In this document: piece by piece, positions 47,563-56,197 of the stretch
Layout of the letters: each line of letters starts with the position of its first letter
How positions within the stretch are numbered: position 1 is the stretch's first letter
Made by a program: the position numbers and the translations under genes
Source: Kordia sp. TARA_039_SRF
GTDB lineage: Bacteria > Bacteroidota > Bacteroidia > Flavobacteriales > Flavobacteriaceae
DNA length: 64,000 nt
Reading direction: 5' to 3'
Assembly (NCBI GenBank): GCA_006383075.2
Contig: SMNH02000002.1
Location: 259,127-323,126, forward strand
The notes under the pieces: model-generated
Database searches by the model: none
What the model saw: the letters and a program-made list of their open reading frames with translations, nothing else
What the model was told of the DNA's origin: nothing

Positions 47563-49530
47563 TTAGGTATTTCTCTTGGAAACGAAGTACATTTTTAGCT
47601 CTCCTTTGCCTTTAGCCGTTATTTTACCACGATATTCAAAGGATAAATCTGATTCATTTTTCACCAATTCATACGTATGATGGCTGATATTTACTTTTCC
47701 AACTGCGCCATTGCTTTCCATACGACTTGCAATATTGACCGTATCGCCCCAAACATCGTATTGAAATTTTTTCACACCAACAATTCCTGCCACAATGGGT
47801 CCTACATGAATTCCGACACGCATTTCAAAAGCAGGTTTGTTTCTCGCTTCGTTTTCACTTTTTCGTTTTGCGACAAATTGTTGCATCTCTAATGATGCCA
47901 GAATAATATTCTTTACCGCATTTGCATCTGGTTTTGGCAAACCGCCAGCTGCCATGTACGCATCACCAATCGTTTTAATTTTTTCAATGCGGTACTTTTC
48001 AATGATGGCGTCAAATGCTTTGAAGCACACATTGATTTCTTCTACCAGTTCTTGTGGTGTTAAATGTGAAGCAGTTTCGGTGAACGATTTGAAATCGGTA
48101 AATAATATAGAAGCCGTTTCAAAGTCTTGCGCATCTACATAACCTTTCTCTTTCAATTCGTCTGCCACTTCTATTGGAAGAATATTGTGAAGTAAATGTT
48201 CCGAGCGATCTTTTTCAACTTGCAATCGTGCTTTCGATTTTTTTATGTAGCTCAATCTTCCAAAAATGGCAAGCGCAATAATGACCGCAAAACAAACCGC
48301 TATGATGAAAATGTTTCGCTGTTTTTCCTTTTTGGCTACTTCTTCCCTGTGTTGTTGTTTCAGAATGCGCTCCTTTTCAACATTGGCAATACTGTCTAAC
48401 AGCATTTCTTTTTCAAATTCCATATTCAGAATTTTATCAGAAGTTTGCTTCAAGTTCAAGCTGTCACGCAACAAATACATTTGTTCATTATACACAAGCG
48501 CTTTCGCCGGATTGTTAGTTAACTTATACGCATCGTACAAACATTTACACGCTTCTTCTTGAATGGAAATGACATCAATTTCTTTTGCAATGTCGAATCC
48601 TTGCTCACAATTTTTGATGGCTTCTCTTTTCTTGCCCAGTTTCTGTTTTACAAATCCCAACGCAATCAATGCAGAACTTTCGTGCAGACTACTTTTTGCT
48701 TGTCTTGAAATTTCTAAGGACTTATTATAGTTTGTAAGTGATTTTTCCAAATCGCCTCTTGCTTCATACAATTTTCCCAAGTTGTACAACACTTCCGCTT
48801 GCGTTTGGTTTTGATTGGTTTTGACAGAAAGCTCCAACGCCGTTTCAAAATTTTGAAAAGCAGCCTCGTAGTTTTCTTTTTTCTTGTAAATGCTTCCGAT
48901 ACTACTTAATACTAAAGAAAGTGCTTTTTCATCGTTGGATTTTCGGTAGATTTTTTCCGCGATTTCAAAATGTATTTTCGCATTTTCAAAATCGTTGAGC
49001 TGCATGTAAATGTTTCCAATATTTTGTGTAGTTCCTGCAACTTGCGCTTCGTTTTGCATTTCTTCGTGCAATTTCATCGCTCTTTTATAATGATCTAATG
49101 CTTTTGGAAAGTTTCCTAGGTAATAATAAATCGCGCCTTTGTTGTTGGTGGAAGAAGCAATTCCTTTTTTAAAACCAGCTTTTTCAAAGTATTCTCTGCT
49201 GTTTTCGAAATAGGTCAATGCTTTGGCAAATTCGCCTTGATAATAATAAATAGTTGCAATTTGATTGTAGCAATCTGCAATGGCTTTGTTGTTTTGTAAA
49301 TTTTCAAAAATGGCAAGACTTTCTTCTACCGCTTCCAAAGCTTTTTGAAAATCACGTTTTTTTACCTGTTGCTTGCTAAGTTTAAATAAACTATCGGCCT
49401 TTTGTTGTGAGTGATTGGTTGGCACAACTTCTTGCCCAAATTGTACACTTGACATAAAAACGAAAAAGAGAAACATGAACCAAGTACGCTTCTCTTTTCC
49501 AAAGGAATATTTTTTTTTAACCAATTTCAT
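47563..49530 (-). CDS. TPR-repeat membrane adenylate cyclase
   Basis: 655 residues. Signal-like head (FMFLFFVFMSSVQFGQ), then about seven TPR units (residues 40-340), a TM helix (IFIIAVCFAVIIALAIFG) and a C-terminal class III cyclase domain: metal-binding FTDF, IEKIKTIGDAYMA with the Lys, and YDVWGDTVNIASRME with the second metal Asp pattern. It likely makes cAMP in response to a periplasmic TPR-bound signal. It lies between precursor 6 (15 bases upstream) and the promoter of precursor 5. Confidence 0.88.
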   Translation of the reverse strand: MKLVKKKYSFGKEKRTWFMFLFFVFMSSVQFGQEVVPTNHSQQKADSLFKLSKQQVKKRDFQKALEAVEESLAIFENLQNNKAIADCYNQIATIYYYQGEFAKALTYFENSREYFEKAGFKKGIASSTNNKGAIYYYLGNFPKALDHYKRAMKLHEEMQNEAQVAGTTQNIGNIYMQLNDFENAKIHFEIAEKIYRKSNDEKALSLVLSSIGSIYKKKENYEAAFQNFETALELSVKTNQNQTQAEVLYNLGKLYEARGDLEKSLTNYNKSLEISRQAKSSLHESSALIALGFVKQKLGKKREAIKNCEQGFDIAKEIDVISIQEEACKCLYDAYKLTNNPAKALVYNEQMYLLRDSLNLKQTSDKILNMEFEKEMLLDSIANVEKERILKQQHREEVAKKEKQRNIFIIAVCFAVIIALAIFGRLSYIKKSKARLQVEKDRSEHLLHNILPIEVADELKEKGYVDAQDFETASILFTDFKSFTETASHLTPQELVEEINVCFKAFDAIIEKYRIEKIKTIGDAYMAAGGLPKPDANAVKNIILASLEMQQFVAKRKSENEARNKPAFEMRVGIHVGPIVAGIVGVKKFQYDVWGDTVNIASRMESNGAVGKVNISHHTYELVKNESDLSFEYRGKITAKGKGELKMYFVSKRNT

Positions 49531-49545
49531 TATCCCTATATTTTT

Positions 49546-49875
49546 TTATCCATCTGCCAATCCGTTTAGTGGATCTGCAGAATCCTGAATCACAGCACCT
49601 GGCAATGAACCACCACCAGCTACAATTTCTAATTGTTCTTCCGTCAACTCCATATCATCCATTGATGTTTCTGTTGGAATGTTGATGTAAATGGAAGAAG
49701 CATCTGTTTGATCGCGTACTACAAACTTTTTTCCTGCTGGAATGTTTAAACGCGTTCCTGTTAATTTTTCAATTGCATCCAAAGGATTTGAAGTAAGTTC
49801 CTGCTTAAAAGCAGCGTCTTCCCACGCTTTGACAACAATTTTTTCAAATAGTTTTTGTTCTTTAGTTAGTTCCAT
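49546..49875 (-). CDS. NHLP-leader RiPP precursor 6
   Basis: 109 residues. Leader with AWEDAAFKQELTSNPLDAIEKLTGTRLNIPAGKKFVVRDQ, ending LTEEQLEIVAGG. The 21-residue core GSLPGAVIQD... SADPLNGLADG is acidic and not very hydrophobic, with two Ser and no Cys. It has its own promoter and shares a transcript with the TPR-cyclase. Confidence 0.91.
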   Translation of the reverse strand: MELTKEQKLFEKIVVKAWEDAAFKQELTSNPLDAIEKLTGTRLNIPAGKKFVVRDQTDASSIYINIPTETSMDDMELTEEQLEIVAGGGSLPGAVIQDSADPLNGLADG

Positions 49876-49908
49876 AATGTTTCTAAATATTACCTGTTAA
49901 TACCATTT

Positions 49909-49947
49909 TAAAGTTATTGTATTGAAGACATATAAAAATGCCAAAAA
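49909..49947 (-). promoter_or_regulatory. TTGGC-N23 promoter of precursor 6 and TPR-cyclase
   Basis: Minus strand: TTTTTGGC (49940-49947), 23 bases, TAACTTTA (49909-49916). Confidence 0.65.
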
Positions 49948-49998
49948 CACTTATAAAAATGCTTTTTTCGTAAAATCTAAATGTCTGTAGTGTATGAC

Positions 49999-52143
49999 CT
50001 AGTGCACAACGCGTGTTTGTTTTCTACACCTTTTTAAGAATAATTTGGTAGGACCGTCCGATGGTATGATGTCATTGGCTGCTACAAAATGAATACTAGC
50101 CTTTTCATAGTTTTTACGTCGGTATTCTTTTAAGCCTTTAGCGTAGTGTTGAAGAAATTCTTTTTGCGAATGGCTGAGCGATACAGTTTTTTTAGCTACG
50201 ACTGAAAATATTTTTACAGGAGTCAATTTTCCTTTCACCATCACCGTGTCAATTTCTCTACAGTGAAAATCATTTTTGACTTCATTGTAAGTTTCTTCAC
50301 AAATAAGCATGTCTACTTTATAAGTTTTGGTGGCACTTTCCAGTCGCGCAGCAAGATTTACAGAGTCGCCAATCACCGTATATTCAAAACGTTTTTCTGA
50401 ACCGATATTTCCAGAAACTACATTTCCTGTACTAATTCCGATACCGATATTGAGTTGTGGTAACGAATTATTTTTTTTGTTTAAATCGGCGAGACTTTCA
50501 AACATATCCAACGCACAATTCACTGCATTTTTAGCATCTGTAATATTTGCGTACGGCACGCCAAAAACCGTCATAATAGCATCTCCGATGTATTTGTCGA
50601 GAATTCCGTTGTATTTATGAACAGAAACCAACATCGCTTCAAAATAACTGTTGAGCAATTCCACAATTTGAATCGCTCCAAATTCTTCGGTAAGTGTTGT
50701 AAAGTTTCGAATGTCTGAAAACAAAATGCTACATTTTGAAAAATTCCCTTGCAAGAGTGATAAGTTATCATGATGCATCACTTGCTTTACCAAATGTTGT
50801 GGAATGTAGCGACTGAGATTTGACTGAATGCGCTTCTCCTGAGAAACATCATTAAAAACCACAATGGCACCAATGATGTTTTCTTTCGCATCTTGCATAG
50901 GTAATACACTGAGATTGACCGTCACGGTTTTATCACGATTAATTTTAATTTTTAAATCTTCATGATAGTTTTTAGTGCCTGTTGCAATGGTCTCTTCACA
51001 ATGCGCAAATAACGGTTGCAGTCTTTTTACCACTTTTTGAATGGACGTATGAGCGAGTTTGGTAGATTTTTTCACGCCAAACATTCGGTAAAACGTTTCG
51101 TTAACTGTATTGATTTGCAATTGTTGATTTACCGTAACAATGCCTGTATCGAGATTTTGTACCAAAATATTCAAGTGATTTTTCATTCCTTGAATTTGAT
51201 CAAAGAGTTTCGCGTTTTCAATGGCAATACGTATTTGACTGGCAAAACCTTTTAAAATGTCCAAATCGTCTTCATTAAAGTTATTTCCACGTTTATTAAT
51301 GGCTTGAATCACGCCCAACACTTTATTATTAGCATTAAACACAGGAACACTTAAAATTGATTTGGTGTGATAGTTTGTTTTTTTATCAACTTCCGGATTG
51401 AAAAGTGGATGATCGTACGGATTGTTCACAATAAGTGGCTGTTGGGTTTTGGCAACATGCGCAACAATGCCTTTTTTGGTGCGAACGGTTTTGTTTTCGA
51501 GTCCTTTGGCAAAAATGGTCCACAATTCGCCTGTTGTTTCATCTACTAAAAATAACGAACTTCGATCAGCTTTGGTGATTTCCGCAGCTTTGTTCATCAC
51601 TACTTGAATGAGTTTGTTGAGATTCAATTCCGAAGAAACCGCTTTAAAAACTTCTAGTAAGGTTGAAAAGTTATTTTTGATATGCTCGCTCGCCAAATAC
51701 AGCTTACTATTCTTAACAATCAACGTAATCGCTGCTGCAAAACTGTCTAAAATTTTGACATCATTTTCCGTAAAAACTCCGTCAATTTTATTCAAACATT
51801 GCAAAGCACCAATCGGTGTTCCGTTTGCATTGACCACAGGCACACACACGATTGATTTCGTTTCAAAGTGCAATTGTGCATCGTACGAAGTATCAAAAAT
51901 AGTACTACGTTGTACGTTATTTTCAATAATTGCTTCTTGCTGTTGAAACATCGTTCCCACAACGCCTTTTCCAACAGGAATGCTGATACTGATGTGTTGC
52001 AGACCTTGCGCTACCAAACTCTCTAGTGTAGCGTTTTGCTTGTTGTACAAGAAAAAAGTACTTCTTTCGGCTTGTACGGTATTAGAGATTTGTTGGAGAA
52101 TAGCGTTGACTTCTGTGATTATTTTTTCGCTTTTCTTTACCAT
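49999..52143 (-). CDS. GAF-GAF-PAS-class III nucleotide cyclase
   Basis: 714 residues, soluble. Two GAF domains (about 1-150 and 165-320; RSTFFLYN and RSSLFLVDETTGELW), a PAS-like domain (330-440, LDTGIVTVNQQLQINTVNETFYRMFG), then a cyclase domain: CSILFSDIRNFTTL, LDKYIGDAIMTVFG and YTVIGDSVNLAARLES. The pattern fits an adenylate cyclase controlled by a small ligand. Its start overlaps the end of the DUF7005-like gene by 62 bases in another frame. Confidence 0.9.
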   Translation of the reverse strand: MVKKSEKIITEVNAILQQISNTVQAERSTFFLYNKQNATLESLVAQGLQHISISIPVGKGVVGTMFQQQEAIIENNVQRSTIFDTSYDAQLHFETKSIVCVPVVNANGTPIGALQCLNKIDGVFTENDVKILDSFAAAITLIVKNSKLYLASEHIKNNFSTLLEVFKAVSSELNLNKLIQVVMNKAAEITKADRSSLFLVDETTGELWTIFAKGLENKTVRTKKGIVAHVAKTQQPLIVNNPYDHPLFNPEVDKKTNYHTKSILSVPVFNANNKVLGVIQAINKRGNNFNEDDLDILKGFASQIRIAIENAKLFDQIQGMKNHLNILVQNLDTGIVTVNQQLQINTVNETFYRMFGVKKSTKLAHTSIQKVVKRLQPLFAHCEETIATGTKNYHEDLKIKINRDKTVTVNLSVLPMQDAKENIIGAIVVFNDVSQEKRIQSNLSRYIPQHLVKQVMHHDNLSLLQGNFSKCSILFSDIRNFTTLTEEFGAIQIVELLNSYFEAMLVSVHKYNGILDKYIGDAIMTVFGVPYANITDAKNAVNCALDMFESLADLNKKNNSLPQLNIGIGISTGNVVSGNIGSEKRFEYTVIGDSVNLAARLESATKTYKVDMLICEETYNEVKNDFHCREIDTVMVKGKLTPVKIFSVVAKKTVSLSHSQKEFLQHYAKGLKEYRRKNYEKASIHFVAANDIIPSDGPTKLFLKRCRKQTRVVH

Positions 52144-53269
52144 GATACGGGGATATCCTAATAGTATTATATGTTTCTATAAGTTGTTGTTCTCCTTTTG
52201 CCGAAGCCATTGTAAGTAAATCGACTTCGCAAAGTGTTTGAATTCTTCGCATTCGTTCTTCAGTGTTTGTACTGTTTCCGAGCGAATAATCAAATTTTTC
52301 AATTGCCGTTGCTGCATTTTTTATAATGGTGTGCAATCCTTTAAAAGCTGCTGCCGATAGTTGCACAGGCTCTTGATAATTTTCCAATCGTCCACCTTTT
52401 CTGTAGCTTGGATAGTTTTCCAATCCGATGAATTGTAAAAACCAATCTTTGTTATACTGTCCAAACGCTTTGGTTATTCCTGCATAATCAGCAATGAGTT
52501 CGTCGTGCATGTTGTTTGCTATTACTCCATATCGTTGCAGTGTAAAAAGATGTACACATTCATGTTCTTTCCGAATGGCAACAGATGCTTTTTGCCAATC
52601 TGCTTCACTTTTTCCAACAGCTGTATGCGACACATTACTATAATTGCTTGTACTCAATACAATCAATTTATCTTTATATAGATGAGGATTTGGTAGGATA
52701 TTTTTTTTGAATTCCTCGTTCCAGTTTCCGTACGGATGCTGTGCTTGCCAACGTTTTTGTAATGTTTTGATACGATGCCAATTGTTCAATCCGTTGATGA
52801 ACAAAGCGCCCATTGATTGAGGCAACTCTTTTGGCTCGTTTTTGTTTGCCAATGCACAACAAATCGTATAAAAATCGTCTTTGTTTGAAACAGTCATCAC
52901 AGGAACTTTTCCTATCAAGGGTGTTTCATAAAGTTCTAATGCAATATGCTCCGGGTTTTGCAACTGTAATTCTTTATTGCTCTCCACTACTCTTCCACGC
53001 AAGGTTGCATTTTTGTAAGCTTCTGTCGTAGAAATGTTTTTTTCAACAGGAAATAGCAATTGCGGAATGTACTTTTTCAGTGTTGAAATCACTCCTTTTT
53101 CCGCGGCTTCTGCTACATAGCCTTCCCAAGTTTCCAAATAACTATCGGACGATTCAACTTCCGTTTTTGCAGAAATAAACTTGTTGTTACAATACGTCAG
53201 TAGTTGCTCAATAGCGATTTCGCTATGAACTATATTTTGTAAAAACACTCGTTTTTCCTGCTCATTCAT
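52082..53269 (-). CDS. DUF7005-like protein with an HExxH motif
   Basis: 395 residues. HECVH at 236-240 (REHECVHLFTLQRYG) followed by DELIADYAG (256-264) and GLENYPSYRKGGRLENYQEP. HExxH plus a downstream acid suggests a zinc hydrolase. I recall this conserved block as DUF7005, seen near NHLP systems, but without certainty. It could be a peptidase or modifying enzyme for the peptides, or for immunity. It lies between the ABC transporter and the GAF cyclase. Confidence 0.72.
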   Translation of the reverse strand: MNEQEKRVFLQNIVHSEIAIEQLLTYCNNKFISAKTEVESSDSYLETWEGYVAEAAEKGVISTLKKYIPQLLFPVEKNISTTEAYKNATLRGRVVESNKELQLQNPEHIALELYETPLIGKVPVMTVSNKDDFYTICCALANKNEPKELPQSMGALFINGLNNWHRIKTLQKRWQAQHPYGNWNEEFKKNILPNPHLYKDKLIVLSTSNYSNVSHTAVGKSEADWQKASVAIRKEHECVHLFTLQRYGVIANNMHDELIADYAGITKAFGQYNKDWFLQFIGLENYPSYRKGGRLENYQEPVQLSAAAFKGLHTIIKNAATAIEKFDYSLGNSTNTEERMRRIQTLCEVDLLTMASAKGEQQLIETYNTIRISPYHGKEKRKNNHRSQRYSPTNL

Positions 53270-53278
53270 TTGTTTTCT

Positions 53279-56191
53279 TTAAGCGATTTGACGTTTTGCT
53301 AAGCTGGTAAATATTCCATTTTGCTCCATCAATTCTTCATAGGTTCCTGCTTCTACAATGGTTCCTTTATCTAACACGTAAATACAGTCTGCATTTTTTA
53401 CCGTACTCAATCGGTGTGCAATAACGATTCGTGTGGCTTGTAATTTGTCAAGACTTTCAGATACAATATTTTGTGTTCTGTTGTCCAAAGCACTCGTAGC
53501 TTCATCCATAAAGAGCAATCTTGGTTTGTGTACAATGGCGCGTGCAATCATTAAGCGTTGTCGTTGTCCACCCGAAAATGTTCCTGCGCCTTCGCTGATT
53601 ACCGTGTGCATTTCCATCGGCATTTGTTTGATATCTTCTTCCATTCCTGCCATACGTGCGGCTTCCCAAGCATCTTCTAGGGTTAATTCGGAGTTTCCAA
53701 CAATGTTTTTATAGATACTTCCCGACATTAACGCTCCATTTTGCAATACCACACCAATTTGTCGTCGTACCAAATCTTTGTTCATGGAATCATACGCGTC
53801 TCCGTCATAGTAGATAGAACCTACTTCTGGCGATTCAAAGCCTAACAATAAGCGCATGATGGTTGATTTACCCGAACCTGAAGTTCCTACAAAAGCTACC
53901 ATTTGTCCCGGTTTTATTTTGAAAGAAACGTCTTTTAGAATGAGTGGCTGTTCTGCGTGATAGCGGAAGGATACTGCATTCATTTCTATTTCTCCAATCA
54001 ATTCTCCAGGATCGGTACTTTGCTCAGAAGATTCTGGAATTTCCTCTAAAATTGGTTTTACACGTTCGTACAACGTAATGATATTCAACGAAGTGATTAA
54101 CGCCATGCTCATTTTTAAACAATCTGTCAAAAATTGATTGAACGCACTGATAAATGCCATAAAAGCTCCCACAGAAATCATGGTTCCTACTACTGCGGCA
54201 TTCGTTACGGTGTAGTAAATGAACGCAAAGAAAAATATACTGGTAAATAGCGGATAGGAACTGTTAAACACTTCCACAAAGTTTTGATAGCTTCCTGAGC
54301 TGAATCCTAGTTGTTTGAGTTTGGCGAATTTTTGTGCCCATAACGTAAAGACTCTTTTTTCGCCGCCTGTAATTCGTATTTTGGTAATTCCCGAAAGGAA
54401 TTCAAAGAGAAAACCTTGCAAATCTCCCTGCACATCAGATATTTGACGGTCATATTTTAATTTTTTCCAACCAATAACTGTCATAAAAATTACAGCCAAT
54501 ACTGCCAATCCAACGCCAATCCACGCCAAACTTGGCTCGTAATAGAATAAGAGAATAAGATTGACAAAAGAGAATGCACCACTCAATACGGCAGTCATCA
54601 CGGTATTGGAAAGGACTTGACGTATTCCGTTGATACTTAATGCTCTGTTGGTTAAGTCACCCGCAGAATATTTTTTATAGAACGTTACAGGCAATCGCAA
54701 GAGATGATCCATAACTCCAGCTTGCAAATTGATACTCGATTTGGTTTCAACCCGCAATTGCAATACACCTTGAACTAGCTGTAATCCTGCAGATACCAAA
54801 CCTAACATGAGCATGATGGCGAATATTTCAAAATGCAAGGATTTGTCTGCCGAAGGAATGACATCGTCAAACATGACTCCTGATAAGATTGGAACAAGTA
54901 ATCCAATAACACTTCCTGCAAAGGCTGCTAATAACAAGTATTTTGCGTCTTTTTTGATGCCTTGCGCTGCAAAACTGGCAATTTTTTTAACCGATGTCAT
55001 GATTTCACCAAAACCATAGAAAAACATGTAACAGATAGGTTCTAACTGCTCTGCAATTTCGTGGTTAACTTTGATGGCTTCTCCCGTAGTGACATCTTTT
55101 AGAAGATAGCTTTGTGATGTTTCTTGAATTAATGCTACAGGACGTTTATCTTCTTTGTAAAATGCTAATAAATGTCCGTTTTCCTCTTTCCACCACGTAC
55201 CGCGAAGTATGATTTTTCGAACACGTACTTTGGAAGATTGTGCAATGGCATATAATTGATTGGTCGTACTGTTTTGGTACGATTCCATATATTTTGGCGC
55301 TTCAAAGTTAAAACCAATGGTGTTTCCTATGAGTTGACACGTAGCATATAGGTCACTATTTACTTTTTGGTCGTCAAACGTTACCATTACTTTTTTATCT
55401 TGCTTCCCAACAACAATTGTACGAAGCTGATCGAGTGTTTTGGTAAGGTTCTCTGACTCCGAAGTTACTTTTTCTTCGATGCGATGTTGCTCTTCCGCAA
55501 TGAGACGCTCGTAGTTTTTGAGGAGTTTTTGGTAGAAATGGTCTTGTAAATCATTCAGCGAAAGCATAAAGAATATTTCATCTTTGAACGCTTGGCGTGT
55601 ACTGATGACTTTGATTTCGCAGTCTTTGCTTTGCGATTTGAGCCACAAACTACCCGATACAGCAAAAGGATAGTTAAATTCGGTTTCGGTATTGATTTCC
55701 GTATTTTCCGCGTATTTACTTGCTTTTCCTTTTACAACCGTACACCAAGCCAATCCTTTGGTTGGAAAAGCTACAGCGTCTTGCTTTAACGGAATTGTTT
55801 CAGAAGGATTCAACGCTGTGTACAATCGTGGAGCGTTTACTTGCTGTATTCTGTATGCAGTTTTTAGAATCCATTTTTCAACCATGCTTTTGAGAAAAAT
55901 GGTATCTACATCGAGCAGTTTGTTTTTGTTGATAGAAATGAGCGAAGCGCCTTTACTTACAATCAGCAGTTTAATGTTTTGTTCGTTTTCTTTTGAGGAA
56001 ATTAAACTGAATAACAACTCTCCTGCTTTGGCACTATAGAGATAGCGCAATGCACTCGCACATTCTCCGTTTTCGTCAATGTCTGCATAAAAAACATCTA
56101 CTTCTCCAGATGTAATCATCCAAAAACGATCGTGTTCCCTAAGAATTAGCGAATGATTAGCTTCCAATCTTATTTTTTTATTTTCAGACAT
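53279..56191 (-). CDS. NHLM-type ABC transporter, permease/ATP-binding protein
   Basis: 970 residues. The N-terminal about 250 residues resemble a cNMP-binding-like domain (LREHDRFWMITSGEVDVFYAD) but no C39 peptidase. Six TM helices from about residue 415 to 700, then an ABC ATPase with GTSGSGKST, QNGALMSGSIYKNI, FSGGQRQRLMIARA and LLFMDEATSALD. The family (TIGR03797) exports peptides with NHLP leaders together with the C39 partner. It is 6 bases downstream of that partner. Confidence 0.92.
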   Translation of the reverse strand: MSENKKIRLEANHSLILREHDRFWMITSGEVDVFYADIDENGECASALRYLYSAKAGELLFSLISSKENEQNIKLLIVSKGASLISINKNKLLDVDTIFLKSMVEKWILKTAYRIQQVNAPRLYTALNPSETIPLKQDAVAFPTKGLAWCTVVKGKASKYAENTEINTETEFNYPFAVSGSLWLKSQSKDCEIKVISTRQAFKDEIFFMLSLNDLQDHFYQKLLKNYERLIAEEQHRIEEKVTSESENLTKTLDQLRTIVVGKQDKKVMVTFDDQKVNSDLYATCQLIGNTIGFNFEAPKYMESYQNSTTNQLYAIAQSSKVRVRKIILRGTWWKEENGHLLAFYKEDKRPVALIQETSQSYLLKDVTTGEAIKVNHEIAEQLEPICYMFFYGFGEIMTSVKKIASFAAQGIKKDAKYLLLAAFAGSVIGLLVPILSGVMFDDVIPSADKSLHFEIFAIMLMLGLVSAGLQLVQGVLQLRVETKSSINLQAGVMDHLLRLPVTFYKKYSAGDLTNRALSINGIRQVLSNTVMTAVLSGAFSFVNLILLFYYEPSLAWIGVGLAVLAVIFMTVIGWKKLKYDRQISDVQGDLQGFLFEFLSGITKIRITGGEKRVFTLWAQKFAKLKQLGFSSGSYQNFVEVFNSSYPLFTSIFFFAFIYYTVTNAAVVGTMISVGAFMAFISAFNQFLTDCLKMSMALITSLNIITLYERVKPILEEIPESSEQSTDPGELIGEIEMNAVSFRYHAEQPLILKDVSFKIKPGQMVAFVGTSGSGKSTIMRLLLGFESPEVGSIYYDGDAYDSMNKDLVRRQIGVVLQNGALMSGSIYKNIVGNSELTLEDAWEAARMAGMEEDIKQMPMEMHTVISEGAGTFSGGQRQRLMIARAIVHKPRLLFMDEATSALDNRTQNIVSESLDKLQATRIVIAHRLSTVKNADCIYVLDKGTIVEAGTYEELMEQNGIFTSLAKRQIA

Positions 56192-56197
56192 ATCAAA

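Noticed and set aside
45522-49875. Annotation of the small proteins as nitrile hydratase alpha subunits
   Set aside because: They share only the leader-like part and end in a double-glycine site with short variable cores beside a C39 exporter; they are RiPP precursors.
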